From: Bathynomus jamesi
Taxonomy: Eukaryota; Arthropoda; Malacostraca; Isopoda; Cirolanidae
Assembly: GCA_023014485.1 (NCBI GenBank)
Contig: JAJOZX010009435.1
Location: 57,501 to 121,500 of the forward strand
Direction: 5' to 3'
Length of the DNA: 64,000 nt
Below are positions 53,766 through 64,000 of the stretch, one piece after another. The position numbers and the translations under genes are program-made. Every line of letters begins with the position of its first letter. Position 1 is the stretch's first letter. Under the pieces are notes generated by a model that saw nothing but the letters and a program-made list of their open reading frames with translations, did not search any database and was not told where the DNA came from.

Positions 53766-54067
53766 AATCTTTCATTTAACTGATTTTAAGGTAAGAATTA
53801 ACTTGCTTAACTGTCATATTATTATACCAACATCTAAAAGACAAAGTTGAATTAACACATTTGATTTTCGTTCTTAACATTGAATTTTTAAGGGTAAGTT
53901 CTTATTTTCATTTTTTTTTTAAAATAAAATAATAATGGATATCAACATGGCTAAATTAACTAAGAAAAAAAAGAAAATTATTGATAAAAGTTAATTTAAC
54001 AAAATAATATATATAGACCCTATATATATAGTATATATATATACTGTGTGTATATAACTTATATGTA

Positions 54068-54618
54068 CAGTGGTGTATTGCTGTGGGAACGCGTGGGAAC
54101 GGCGTTCCCTTACTTTTTTTGGTAGACGGAACGGCGTTCCCTCACTATTTCAAATAAATCCGAACTTACAAATCTCTAACGTCATGAAATTTTAATTCCC
54201 ACCCCTAGAAGAAATATGAGAAAGAATCATTAACTGTTTCATTTCTTTTAGCTTCGACTGAGGGAATGCTAGCCTATAAAGATCTGGTGAAACAGTCACC
54301 AAGGCGTACCAGTTGTTAACTTTTTTTTAGTTAATCATTCCAGTTGTTAGCTATTTTTATTGATCGTACTGGATGTCGTATATCTAATGACACTGGAAAT
54401 ACTGCATCTTCAACCTTGGAATATATCCTAATATCCAGTGCATATGACCTCAAAATATCCCTGAAATTGGTCAGATTTCAAAAGATTACCCGGGGGGCTT
54501 ACAGTACCCCCGGACCCCCAGCTGTATGGGCTCGCCGCGCTCGCCATTGTCCCCCCCGCATCTGAGTAACACTTTCAAAATGCGTTCCCTCACTTCTTTA
54601 TTTAGCACTACACCACTG
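54068..54618 (+). mobile_element. non-autonomous hAT element with 8-bp duplication
   Basis: The ends CAGTGGTGTATTGCTGTG and AGCACTACACCACTG are inverted repeats. TATATGTA is duplicated exactly at 54060-54067 and 54619-54626. GGGGGCTTACAGTACCCCCG and CTCGCCGCGCTCGCC near the right end are GC-rich. A short plus frame (DLVKQSP..., NDTGNTASSTLEYILISSAY) may be a transposase scrap but is not recognised. Confidence 0.9.
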
Positions 54619-54626
54619 TATATGTA

Positions 54627-55161
54627 CTGTATATAGGCCCTATGTTACACCAACGGATTTTGACACGTTAATACGAAGTTGGGATAATTACAAATACAGT
54701 TATCGTATAATACGACATTTACCCGATATATATCGTACATTAAATCTGTTAATAACAAAGAAAAATAAATCATAATTTTTAACACGAAATTCGTTATAAA
54801 AACGTTTCGCTACAACGAAAATTGAGAACGTTGTTATCATTTTAAGTTCTTTCATTTGAAACGACTTTATCAACACGAATAACAAAAACCTAATAAAGAT
54901 AAAAACCAATAAAGAAAACCAATAAAAACCAGAAAAAACATATCGAAACTGGAGCATTTAAAATGAGATTACAACAAAAGGGTCAGTCCCCCAAAAAATA
55001 AAAAATAAAATACAGTTTTTCCAAAATTATTTAATACAGTTATGAAATATTATTCATTAAATTGATAACTAATCTGAAGTTACACACACACACACACACA
55101 CACGTCAATACATATTTACTATTTATTTATTTACATTTATTTATTTATTATTTTAATTAAC

Positions 55162-55193
<32 letters not shown>

Positions 55194-55387
55194 ACTTAAC
55201 CTTAAACCTGGCGTAGATAATCTAAATTAAAGTTTAAAAAATAAATAACTCGAATAAGACTGTAATTTTCCTACAAACAAATTAATACCAGAACACCGAC
55301 ATTTTTTACGACATCATAATAATCATTATTTCAATATATATATATATATATATTATATATAATATACATTTTTTTTTTTTTAAATAA

Positions 55388-55447
<60 letters not shown>

Positions 55448-55669
55448 TAAAACTCAAAATTTGTAATATATTCGGTGATCATTATGGTCTCAGCTGTAAC
55501 AGACATTTGTGAACAGACTTATATTACCGCACTGTCTATGGATTCATAACATATGAATCAGTATATGAGAATAAGTGTTTATAACGAAGTATGAGCTGGT
55601 AATTTATCTATTTATTTATGTTTAATTTTATGGTGAAGTGAATCAGGAAACGTGTAATTATAAAGCAGG

Positions 55670-55708
<39 letters not shown>

Positions 55709-55805
55709 GGTTCAATAGTATACAGAACAAAAACTAAGTATTTATTTGTAAAAAACAGTCTACCCTCAGTAATGATCATATATATACACACACACACACA
55801 CACAC

Positions 55806-55865
<60 letters not shown>

Positions 55866-56150
55866 ATATATACACAATATATGAGTAATGACATTGGAAA
55901 TCCATAATAAATCATTTTATTAATATCCAATCACCTTAAACAGGATAGGAAAGAATGCTATATTAACTTATTTAACATTTAGGAACAAGGTTAAAATGAA
56001 CAGATATCTACAGGAGAGAGAAGTTAATTTTTCTTCTTTTTTTTTTAAATTTATGGTATGGTTTTTTTGAACCAACTTTCCTTTGACTTTAACCATGAAA
56101 AATGTAGCCGTGTATACACGTGTGTGTGTGTGTGTGGATTTTTTTCGAGG
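54627..56150. other. non-coding, microsatellite-rich
   Basis: Long TA run at 55388-55441, others at 55670-55701 and 55815-55870, CA/GT runs at 55083 and 55164. No gene is seen. Confidence 0.55.
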
Positions 56151-56156
56151 GGCGGG

Positions 56157-56360
56157 GGGTGTTTAACCTCCTTCGCAACAGCAAAGGTCATGTGGCGAAA
56201 GGGGTGCCTACAGCTTTATGTGGGATCCGAACCACGAGTCACTACATCATCTGGCCGCGGAGGACGGTCCCCTATCCAACAGCTACTGAGATCCAATGTC
56301 GTTTAACTTTACTGATCGACGGAAAGCGGTGTTGCCGCCACATGTACACGACGTAGATAT
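56157..56360 (-). repeat. 5S-rRNA-like SINE, copy 5
   Basis: The minus strand reads CCGTCGATCAGTAAAGTTAA, ACGACATTGG, CTCAGTAGCTGTTGGATAGG and GGACC, parallel to 5S rRNA. GTGGTTCGGATCCCAC, AAAGCTGTAGG and a tail GTTGCGAAGGAGGTTAAACA follow. It is the cleanest full-length copy in the window. Confidence 0.82.
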
Positions 56361-56379
56361 GTAGTAGTTAGGTAGTCCT

Positions 56380-56426
56380 TATATGTAGTCTTCAAATGAT
56401 TACACATGAATGAAATAATATATATA

Positions 56427-56501
<75 letters not shown>

Positions 56502-56679
56502 TATATATATGAATGAGAGAGAGTGGATGGAACAAGTGAATCGTAAAGAATCGGGTCTATGTTCCATTTATCATATTTATTAGTGGGTTACAACCATTAT
56601 AGGATTAAATTATCCTTAAAGATGATCACTTCCCGTTACACTGAACCAAATACATTACTTTATACTCTTTATTTTTGAG

Positions 56680-56718
<39 letters not shown>

Positions 56719-57170
56719 ATAATAATTAATAATACAGTAATTATATTAATATATCACTGTAAATTTTATATATTACCGTAATGTTAACATATTTATATAT
56801 GCTTGAGGTAGTATGTAACTGTAATTGATACAGGTAAATTTGTGCTGCATATGAGAGGAAACACAAACTTGCGGTACATCTTGCTCCTGAAGAATGAAGC
56901 ACCAGGACTAATAACTGGAGGTGTTTGCAGTACAAACTAACGAAAATTGAAATAAATTAAATACTGATGTGGATCTTCTTTTGAGTAGACTAACACAGAG
57001 CATTGTTACTTTCAGTGGTGATGAATTACGTACGGAAGCCTAGTCAGTACTTTACCCCCTATTTGCTTGGCAATACTGCTGCGAGCTACTCGTACCCTGA
57101 AATGGGCGTATGGTCAAAATGGCGTTCTTTCTATGTGAAAAGATGTTTAAATTTAACTATGAATGCATCG
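56380..57170. other. non-coding stretch
   Basis: TA runs at 56430-56487 and 56683-56716. No gene is seen. Confidence 0.5.
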
Positions 57171-57177
57171 ATGTATA

Positions 57178-57519
57178 CCTTAACCGTTTTTTTGCTTCCG
57201 CCCGAATTGTTCATTCTGACGAAAGTCGAGCTTGTTGCTCCACCTTGGACCTAAAGCTTAACGTGGAATTCGAACCACAACCCACCACAGGTGGTCAGAA
57301 ATTATGAAGTCCTTGTCCCTACTCGATCTCACGACCTCCCGATCAGCAGCCCAGCATCTTAAATGGGTACCCTGGGTGGCATAGTGGTTATCTACCAAAC
57401 TATTTTTTCTGCAAGGATGAACAGCTGGGTATGCTGCACGCCGTCTGCTTTCGCCTGGAATCGAACCCGGGGCAGGTGGATTCGTAGGCAGCGATGTTAA
57501 CCACTACACCACTGAGGTG
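57178..57519 (-). repeat. two-unit tRNA-derived SINE, copy 2
   Basis: Same arrangement as 17991. The minus-strand first unit has AGTGGTGTAGTGGTTAACAT and GGGTTCGATTCCAGG. The second unit is disturbed: GGTGGCATAGTGGTTATC and a 50-bp insertion (GGTCAGAAATTATGAAGTCC) separate it from the GTGGTTCGAATTCCACG box. The tail matches. Confidence 0.8.
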
Positions 57520-57540
57520 TATATACAGTATGTGTATATA

Positions 57541-57584
<44 letters not shown>

Positions 57585-57798
57585 ATCATATGGTGTATAT
57601 ATATATAAATATACAATCACTTAATAGTAATTTGATCGTAATTTCTGTACGGACTAATTACATCAAAGGAAAAAAAAAATACCAGGTTACATCATCCTAA
57701 TCCTTCGATGGCGTAACCTCTAAATAAGAGATGTAATAAGGAAAGAGGTTCCTACGCCCATAATGTCACCCTCCCACGCCCATCCGGCCCACGGAATT

Positions 57799-57840
<42 letters not shown>

Positions 57841-57984
57841 CTCTGAAGTCTGAGGCCAAAACCTGGTCAACAAAGACTCGATATTCGCGTTGAAGAATAA
57901 AGAGTAAAAATTTGAGAAAGAAAGGAATGATGAAGAAACAAAGAATAAAGAATACGCAAATAAGATATTAAAGAGAAACTTTAA

Positions 57985-58285
57985 GAATAAGAGAAAGAAA
58001 GAAATGAGAATAGTAAATAAAGAATAAGAGAAAGAAGGAAATGAGAATAGTAAATAAAGAATAAGAGAAAGAAGGAAATGAGAATAGTAAATAAAGAATA
58101 AGAGAAAGAAGGAAATGAGAATAGTAAATAAAGAATAAGAGAAAGAAGGAAATGAGAATAGTAAATAAAGAATAAGAGAAAGAAGGAAATGAGAATAGTA
58201 AATAAAGAATAAGAGAAAGAAGGAAATGAGAATAGTAAATAAAGAATAAGAGAAAGAAGGAAATGAGAATAATAAATGAAGACTA
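57985..58285 (+). repeat. 37-bp minisatellite, about 7.5 copies
   Basis: The unit GAGAATAGTAAATAAAGAAT plus AAGAGAAAGAAGGAAAT repeats exactly every 37 bp from 58006 to 58265. Because 37 is not a multiple of three and no stop occurs in the minus-strand reading, each frame reads through in turn; the resulting Phe/Leu/Ser frame is not a gene. Confidence 0.95.
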
Positions 58286-58289
58286 AGTG

Positions 58290-58795
58290 GGAAGGAAAAC
58301 AAAGAAAAATAAAAAGGGAAAAGTAAAGAATAAGCGAGGATAAAAGTAAAGCATAATCAAGAATAAGAATTGGAAATAAAGAATAAGTGTGGAACAGGAG
58401 AAAAAGAGGAAAACATGTACGAAAAAGGAGCGAGGGAAAGTGAGAGGCATACAATGAAGAAAATAAGAGAAAGTGGGCATGTGGGCATGTGGGCATGGCC
58501 ATGATTTACGCAAAATACATACCCCTCCAGGAGACTATTTTATTACTCACATGATTTTGAAAAGTGAAAATCATTCTGACTGAAGAAGTTACACACACAC
58601 ACACACACACCACAATATAATATATATTATATATATATATATATATATGAGCAATTCCTATTCAATTAAATTCCAGATTCACTTTCGAAATATATGTAGC
58701 GATTGCAATATTGCAATGTACCGCAACTCAGGCATAAATTAAAAAAAAAGAACCGTACTAAATGTCACACACAATTAATTTGCATATAAACCTCC

Positions 58796-58843
<48 letters not shown>

Positions 58844-58944
58844 AATATAATTATAATTTGAAACCTTACACAATACCAAACTTGAATCATTTATCTTTAG
58901 AAAAAATAGGTTATTCACTTCATCCTTACATACATTTTAATATC

Positions 58945-58980
<36 letters not shown>
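58290..58980. other. non-coding stretch
   Basis: Purine-rich continuation to 58490 with the triple TGTGGGCATG at 58477-58496, then CA, TA and GT runs (58591, 58632, 58798-58838). No gene is seen. Confidence 0.5.
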
Positions 58981-58981
<1 letters not shown>

Positions 58982-59231
58982 CTGCAAACACGCAGTATAA
59001 TTAACGTAAAGAACGACGCTTTGTATAGGGGCATTGGTTTCTGCGCGCATGTAGAGGAATTACGACATTTGATTGAGTGAGGCCCGTGGTGTAATGGTTA
59101 TCATATCTGACCGGCAATCGGAAGATCCCGGGTTCGATTCCCGGGTGGTTACCTCATTTTTTCATTTGTTTCGTTCTTTCGCTCTCGTCTTGCGCGGAAT
59201 ATTCTCCTATACAAAGCGTCGTTCTTTACGT
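58981..59231 (+). repeat. inverted-repeat element with a whole tRNA-like centre, copy P3
   Basis: The tail ACTGCAAACACGCAGTATAA precedes arms CGTAAAGAACGACGCTTTGT and ACAAAGCGTCGTTCTTTACG. Unlike P1 and P2, the interior is not duplicated: a single tRNA-like unit lies at 59081. This suggests P3 resembles the ancestral state. Confidence 0.88.
59081..59156 (+). other. tRNA-like sequence inside P3
   Basis: GGCCCGTGGTGTAATGGTTA has an A-box-like core, and CCCGGGTTCGATTCCCGGG is a perfect T arm with B box. An anticodon-arm-like GACCGGCAATCGG lies between. The acceptor arms do not pair well, so it is tRNA-derived rather than a tRNA gene. Confidence 0.65.
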
Positions 59232-59239
59232 ATATATAT

Positions 59240-59405
59240 ATATATTTTTTTTTTTTAACATTTTCTAATATGTTAGTACTAAAAAGCAAAATAAATAAAT
59301 ATAATGTTGAAAGCCAACAAATCACCAGCTGGCAACAACGGTTGATAAATATGGCAGATGGTACAAATGTGGAATAATTGTTGTTATATATATATGTGTG
59401 TGTGT

Positions 59406-59445
<40 letters not shown>

Positions 59446-59907
59446 ATAATATGTAGCAGGTAGGTAGATTACCCAAATTATTTAAAAATGGAAAGGAAGG
59501 GTGTTTCTGATTAGCCTTACTAACACTCTTAAAACACCCCCCTGGAGATACCTCCAATTAGGGACATTTCGAAGACCCCAAAAAGGATAGGGATATCAAG
59601 CGGTGCTCATTTCTGTCAACTTTTCGATTCGCTTCTCCAAGAACGTTGGAGAAAGGCTACTGAACCGCTTTCGAAAGGAGGGGAAGGAGAAGGTCAAGAT
59701 CGAAAGCAAAAATTGCGTCTCTTTTCAAACGAGTGAAGGCCTGAAGCATCGGGAAAAATCTTTCAAGAGAATTTTATAGTGTCTACTCCAAGAAAGTAAT
59801 CGATAGACATACATATACAGTATATACACATATATACACACACAGTGGTTATGCAAATATTGTGGGATGTTTTGTTTAAGAGTGAGCTTAGAACGGTCAG
59901 ATGGATA

Positions 59908-59954
<47 letters not shown>

Positions 59955-60658
59955 GAATGAAAAACAATATTTGTGTAGCTTTGTGTACGAAGAACGAGGA
60001 GAAAGTATAGAAGGTCCTATTATGCAAATAGGCCCTATTTATTTTGTATATACGAAGGTTCCTATACAAAAAATGGTTTACAAGAGCCTATTACATAAAT
60101 AGGCCCTGTATTATTCTTACAGAATTTGAAAAGGAAACTCCTATAGGCTGATTCTACACCCAAACTATTGTATAGTCAACAGCGTAGATGGAGTGTAAGA
60201 ATATAAAATAGCAAATTCAAATGAACTTGAGAAAACATTGTGATGGATGTGATGGATGTTATTATAAGGCTAAACTTGAAGGACATATATTTGTTCATGT
60301 TAATATTAATCATTTAACGCCGGAATTGTTTGTAGGATTAAATTATGAATGCGTGTATTTAAAAGGTTACCAATATGTAGCGTCGTCCTTTTACGGTTAA
60401 CATACTTTCTTCTTACGCTGTTATTCATCGTGCGGACACAAATACATCGAAACACGCATCGCGTTCCGCTAGGCACAAACTTCATGCATGTCTATAAACT
60501 ATTTGCATTTATGAGCCAAACATCAAATTGGAGTCAGATTCAGACTCTCTCTCCCTTCACCCTTAAGAACAACCATACACACATACATACATACTTATCT
60601 ACTATACAACAGCAGAAGAAATTCATAAAACAGTAAATGGTTTATTCTTTCCCTGATG

Positions 60659-60690
<32 letters not shown>
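59240..60690. other. non-coding with a non-repetitive block
   Basis: GATA run at 59407-59442. The block 59470-59790 is less AT-rich, unique in the window and free of transposon ends, but has no long open frame. GT run at 59910-59951. Nothing else is recognised. Confidence 0.45.
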
Positions 60691-60692
<2 letters not shown>

Positions 60693-61446
60693 CAGGGTGG
60701 GCCGTAAGTTTCCATACATAGGAAAAATAAACATTTTTTATGGACAACCATTTTTATTTATATAATATGCTCTACATGGTTGCCATTGTTTTGAAAACAC
60801 ATTTCAATACGTGTTCCCCACTGTTGATGAACACGCATTAGCACAGTTGACGTTATGCTTGTAATGGCGTTGGTGATACGTTCCTTTAGATGATTTATGT
60901 CTCGTATCTTTTCCTGATACACCATGGCCTTCAAGTGCCCCCAAAGATAGAAATCAAGGGTGGTGAGATCTGGATATCTGGGAGGCCACTCCACAGGACC
61001 ACGCCGACCAATCCAAGCATCCGGAAACTGCTGATCCAAATACCGACGCACGTGAAGACCATAATGAGGTGGAGCTCCATCTTGCTGGAAGTAAACTGGG
61101 AAGTTACCTTCCTCGTTTAGCAGGGATGGGAAAATCTCTTCTTGCAACATGTTAAGATACCTTTCGGCATTAAGATTTCCACTGACAAAAATTGGTCCAA
61201 TAATTCTGTCACCCCATATCCCGGCCCACACCATCACTTTACCGGCACCTTGCATCTTCGTCGGACTCAGCCAGTTAGGGTTAGCATTACTCCAATAACG
61301 TATGTTTTGCCGATTAACCTCTCTATTGACGTAAAAATTTGCTTCATCAGTAAACAAGATCTTACGTCAAACGCATATTCTTAGGGTATCTGAAACATAA
61401 AAACAAACGTTTAATTTTTCCTATGTATGGAAACTTACGGCCCACC

Positions 61447-61449
<3 letters not shown>
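60693..61449 (-). mobile_element. DD41D mariner, N-terminally deleted, copy 2
   Basis: Same ends as 37843 (CAGGGTGGGCCGTAAGTTTC). It retains about 55 bp more of the 5' coding side than copy 1 before the deletion junction. Its catalytic half is nearly identical. Confidence 0.92.
60758..61357 (-). pseudogene. DD41D mariner transposase, catalytic domain
   Basis: FTDEANFYVNREVNRQNIRY, QQDGAPPHYGLHVRRYLDQQ and PPRYPDLTTLDFYLWG supply the three Asp residues, with 41 residues between the second and third. Relative to copy 1, RSPDLTPLD has become RYPDLTTLD. It ends QNNGNHVEHII. There is no DNA-binding domain, so this copy could not act alone. Confidence 0.9.
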
Positions 61450-61487
<38 letters not shown>

Positions 61488-61492
<5 letters not shown>

Positions 61493-61700
61493 AACGACGC
61501 TTGTGTAGAAGAACGTTCCGCAGAAGATGAGGCGGGAGAACGAACAAATGAAAAATGAGGTAACCACCCGGGAATCGAACCCGGGATCTTCCGATTGCCG
61601 GTCAGATATGCTCAATGCTCATCCTCCTCATCTTGTGCGGAACGTTCTTCTACACAAGCGTCGTTCTTCACATTAGTTATACTGTGTTGTTTGCAGTTAA
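61488..61700. repeat. palindromic element with tRNA-like arms, copy P4
   Basis: Arms AAAGAACGACGCTTGTGTAG and CTACACAAGCGTCGTTCTT enclose, on the minus strand, a partial tRNA-like unit (GGTCAGATATG... is cut; ATCCCGGGTTCGATTCCCGG and GTGGTTACCTCA are intact). The tail ATACTGTGTTGTTTGCAGTT follows the right arm. Confidence 0.85.
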
Positions 61701-61726
61701 AATGTATATATATACACATATATATA

Positions 61727-63203
61727 CAGGGTGTTTCACAACCTGTCTGCCATACTTTGTGGGGGGTGATATCGAGTAAAAAAGTTAGTACAACATCGGT
61801 GCTATTTCCAACCGTTGCGGAACTACGGACGTTTTAAGGTGCACGGAAGAAAATAAACGTGAGTATTAATCTAATGTATTTATTGCTACATTTTATGAGA
61901 TACACCTTTTAAATGTTCAAAATGTCCGCCTCGGTTTTCAATGCACAGAGTCTTGCTCGTTCCAAACAAGAGTCCACTGCCCATTGAATCATTTCAGGGT
62001 GTTCTCGTATGTAAGCAGCGGCATTCATAATCCGACGCAAGAGTTCCTCTCTCGTTTGTACTTTGGTCTTGTAGATCATCTCTCTCATAAGGCCCAATAA
62101 AAAGAAATCTAACGGGGTTAGGTCCGGAGATCTCGGGGCCACAATATTGGACCAGCACGACCAATCCAACGATTCCCGTACCGCTGATTCAAGTAATCCG
62201 TAACTTGACGACCAAAGTGTGGTGTGTCCCATCGTGTTGAAAGACCATCCTGCGCCTTGTCTCCAAGAACAACATCAAAAGCGGCAATTCATTCGTCAGG
62301 AAGTTCAGATAAATATCAGCAGTTAATCGTTGTTCCAAAACGAACGGTCCAATCAGCTGATCTCCAATTACACCGCACCAAGCATTCACCGAGAATCTAT
62401 GTTGAAAGTTCCCTTCATCGATACCGTGGGGATTATCGGCGTACCACAAGTGGGAATTTCGTCTATTGTTAATTCCATCCCGAATGAATTGTACTTCATC
62501 ACTAAACAGTATGCGATTAAGAATTTGGCGATGCATAACCATCCACTGGCAAAATTGAACACGTTTATCGTAATCATCCGGTTGAAGAGCTCGCGCACGT
62601 TGTAAATGATAGGGATACAAACCCTCATCATGTACGGTTCGCCATACACGCGATGCGGATTCACTAATTCGTCTAGAAATCCTTCGAACACTGGTAGTTG
62701 AGCTACGTTGTACTAGGTCCAGTATGCGCTCCTCCACAGCAACGGGTCGTCGTGCTACGTGTTCTTGGTTACGTGGAACAATTGTCTCCGTTTCCCTTAA
62801 TCTCTGGTGTGTGTCACTAAACACTTGCCTGTTCGGTATTCGACGGTTCGGAAAACGTCTTCGATATTCCTCAACTGCCGCTCTCCATAAATGAAATCGA
62901 TATCGGCGTATTCAGTGGGTGTGAACTGTTGATTCATTTTGATTGTTCACCTTAGCGCAACACAGTGTCTCGTACCACAGATCAGAACCAACTGAAAGAA
63001 AAAACTGAGGATTAGTAGTGGTAACTTCGTTAACCGAAACTACCACCAGTGCTGCCATCTATCGAATTACACACGTTTGTTTGCACATCTTAAAACGTCC
63101 GTAGCTCCGCAACGGTTAGAAATAGCACCTATGTTGTATTAACTTTTTTACTCGATATCACCCCCCCCCCCCAAGTATGGCAAACTGGTTGTGAAACACC
63201 CTG
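61727..63203 (-). mobile_element. full-length mariner-like element (DUF4817-type transposase)
   Basis: The ends CAGGGTGTTTCACAACCTG and CTGGTTGTGAAACACCCTG are inverted repeats extending inward through TATCGAGTAAAAAAGTTA and CGTCCGTAG...CGCAACGGTT. The length is 1477 bp. The minus strand encodes one transposase with several frame breaks. Confidence 0.95.
61909..62937 (-). pseudogene. mariner-like transposase, three frame segments
   Basis: The start MNQQFTPTEYADIDFIYGER at 62937 matches the N-terminal DUF4817 helix-turn-helix family. It shifts near 62830 into VFSDTHQRLRETETIVPRNQ-like sequence, then SVRRISRRISESASRVWRTV (second helix-turn-helix), ILFSDEVQF (first Asp) and FQHDGTHHTL (second Asp). 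Another shift near 62220 leads to [20 protein letters not shown] (third Asp). The normal GAPPH after the second Asp is GTHH. All three Asp residues survive. Confidence 0.93.
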
Positions 63204-63243
63204 TGTATATATACATACATACATACATATATATATATACACA

Positions 63244-63539
63244 TCTTTGGTAACCTTTGGTTAGCTTCCGCCCGAATTGTTCATTCTGACGAAGGTCAAG
63301 CTTTTCACTCCACCTTAGACCTACAGTTTAACGAGGAATCCGAACCATGCCCCACCAGCAGCTCAGCGTCTTAACCACTAGGCCACCAGGGTACCTATTT
63401 ATCTACCAACTACTTTCTTTATCGTGTGGAAGGGTGAACAGCTGGGTTTTGCTGCGCGCCGGCTGCTGTCACCGGGTCTCGATCCGGGGGCCGATGGATT
63501 CGTAGACAGCGACGCTAACCACTACACCACCGAGGCGCC
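63244..63539 (-). repeat. two-unit tRNA-derived SINE, copy 3
   Basis: Nearly collinear with 17991. The minus strand has GGTGGTGTAGTGGTTAGCGT, GGATCGAGACCC (B box with one change), then GGTGGCCTAGTGGTTAAGAC and ATGGTTCGGATTCCTCG, then the ACTGTAGGTC block and tail. Confidence 0.82.
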
Positions 63540-64000
63540 TTATATATATATATATATATATTCTAAATCGAAGGGTACAAAATTACTTTTATATGTAAAC
63601 AAATGCAGTAAGTATATAAACGGTGAAAAGTTAATACACACATTTTAAATAGATAAAAATGTACAATAAAAATTAACATTAATTTATCCGGAAATGGAGT
63701 AATAATTAATATAATAAAACGTATTTCCGTAATTCGGCAGTCCGGCAGTTCCGTATTATATATATATATATATATATATACACGAATACTGACGTAAAAC
63801 GTGCAATGCAGAAGGTTCGTTCTCGCGTCGTAAGGCAACGTGCCGAACGTGTCTCTCGCCACTACACTATCCGAAAAAGGAAAGCATCTCAAATATAGCT
63901 TTTGAGATAAACTCGTTTTATCTTTCCCTTCCATCAGAAAATGAATTGGTAAAATCCTTCTGCAAGTTGTATCATAGAAAACTACATCAACCGTAGATGG
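63540..64000. other. non-coding stretch
   Basis: TA runs at 63541-63560 and 63757-63780. No gene or transposon end is seen. Confidence 0.5.

Noticed and set aside
57766..58502. Two overlapping long minus-strand open frames rich in Phe, Leu and Ser
   Set aside because: They read through a purine-rich 37-bp minisatellite whose unit has no stop in any frame; the peptide is a by-product of the repeat.
59081..59156. A functional tRNA gene
   Set aside because: The T arm is perfect but the acceptor stem does not pair and the unit lies inside a repeated palindromic element, so it is tRNA-derived.

Overview
This 64 kb window is AT-rich, repeat-dense animal DNA, most likely from an arthropod and probably a malacostracan or decapod crustacean. 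The evidence is short TTAGG-type arrays, very dense TA, CA and GA microsatellites, crowded mariner elements, Penelope-like elements, and CR1-like LINE fragments of a kind I associate with decapod genomes. There is no bacterial operon, CRISPR array, or complete rRNA or tRNA gene that I would defend.

Only one host gene is recognisable. It is a minus-strand coding exon of about 6.1 kb (32832 down to 26747) that starts with a supported ATG and ends at a GTAAGT splice donor. It encodes a large, low-complexity, Ser/Asp/Lys-rich protein of unknown function, with a 19-copy heptapeptide repeat. Its reading frame is broken several times by single-base indels that mostly sit in homopolymers or repeats, which looks more like consensus error than decay.

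Almost everything else is mobile DNA. From left to right: a broken CR1-like LINE (about 0.85-3.4 kb); MITEs (4-5.7 kb); a Penelope GIY-YIG relic (9.2 kb); a hAT element with a perfect 8-bp target duplication (11.3-14.1 kb); paired hAT MITEs; a deleted mariner (16.3 kb); three mariners in a row (22.5-25.4 kb); the host exon; palindromic elements (33-42 kb) with DD41D mariners and nested MITEs; an orphan-family DNA transposon nested in a fold-back (44-46.9 kb); an inverted Penelope pair hosting a mariner (49.2-52.8 kb); a hAT MITE (54.1 kb); a second DD41D copy; and a full-length mariner (61.7-63.2 kb). SINEs of two kinds are scattered throughout: one with a 5S rRNA-like head (56, 37, 11 and 0.4 kb) and one with two tRNA-like units (18, 57 and 63 kb). 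They share a central domain.

The most interesting theme is a set of unrelated palindromic elements, usually sitting in TA microsatellites. Five carry a hammerhead-ribozyme-like core (CTGANGA, helix II, GAAA) with a self-complementary helix III, and the clearest is in the terminal repeats of the Penelope locus. Four others carry tRNA-like B-box arms inside long terminal inverted repeats. All RNA functions proposed here are inferences from sequence and are untested.
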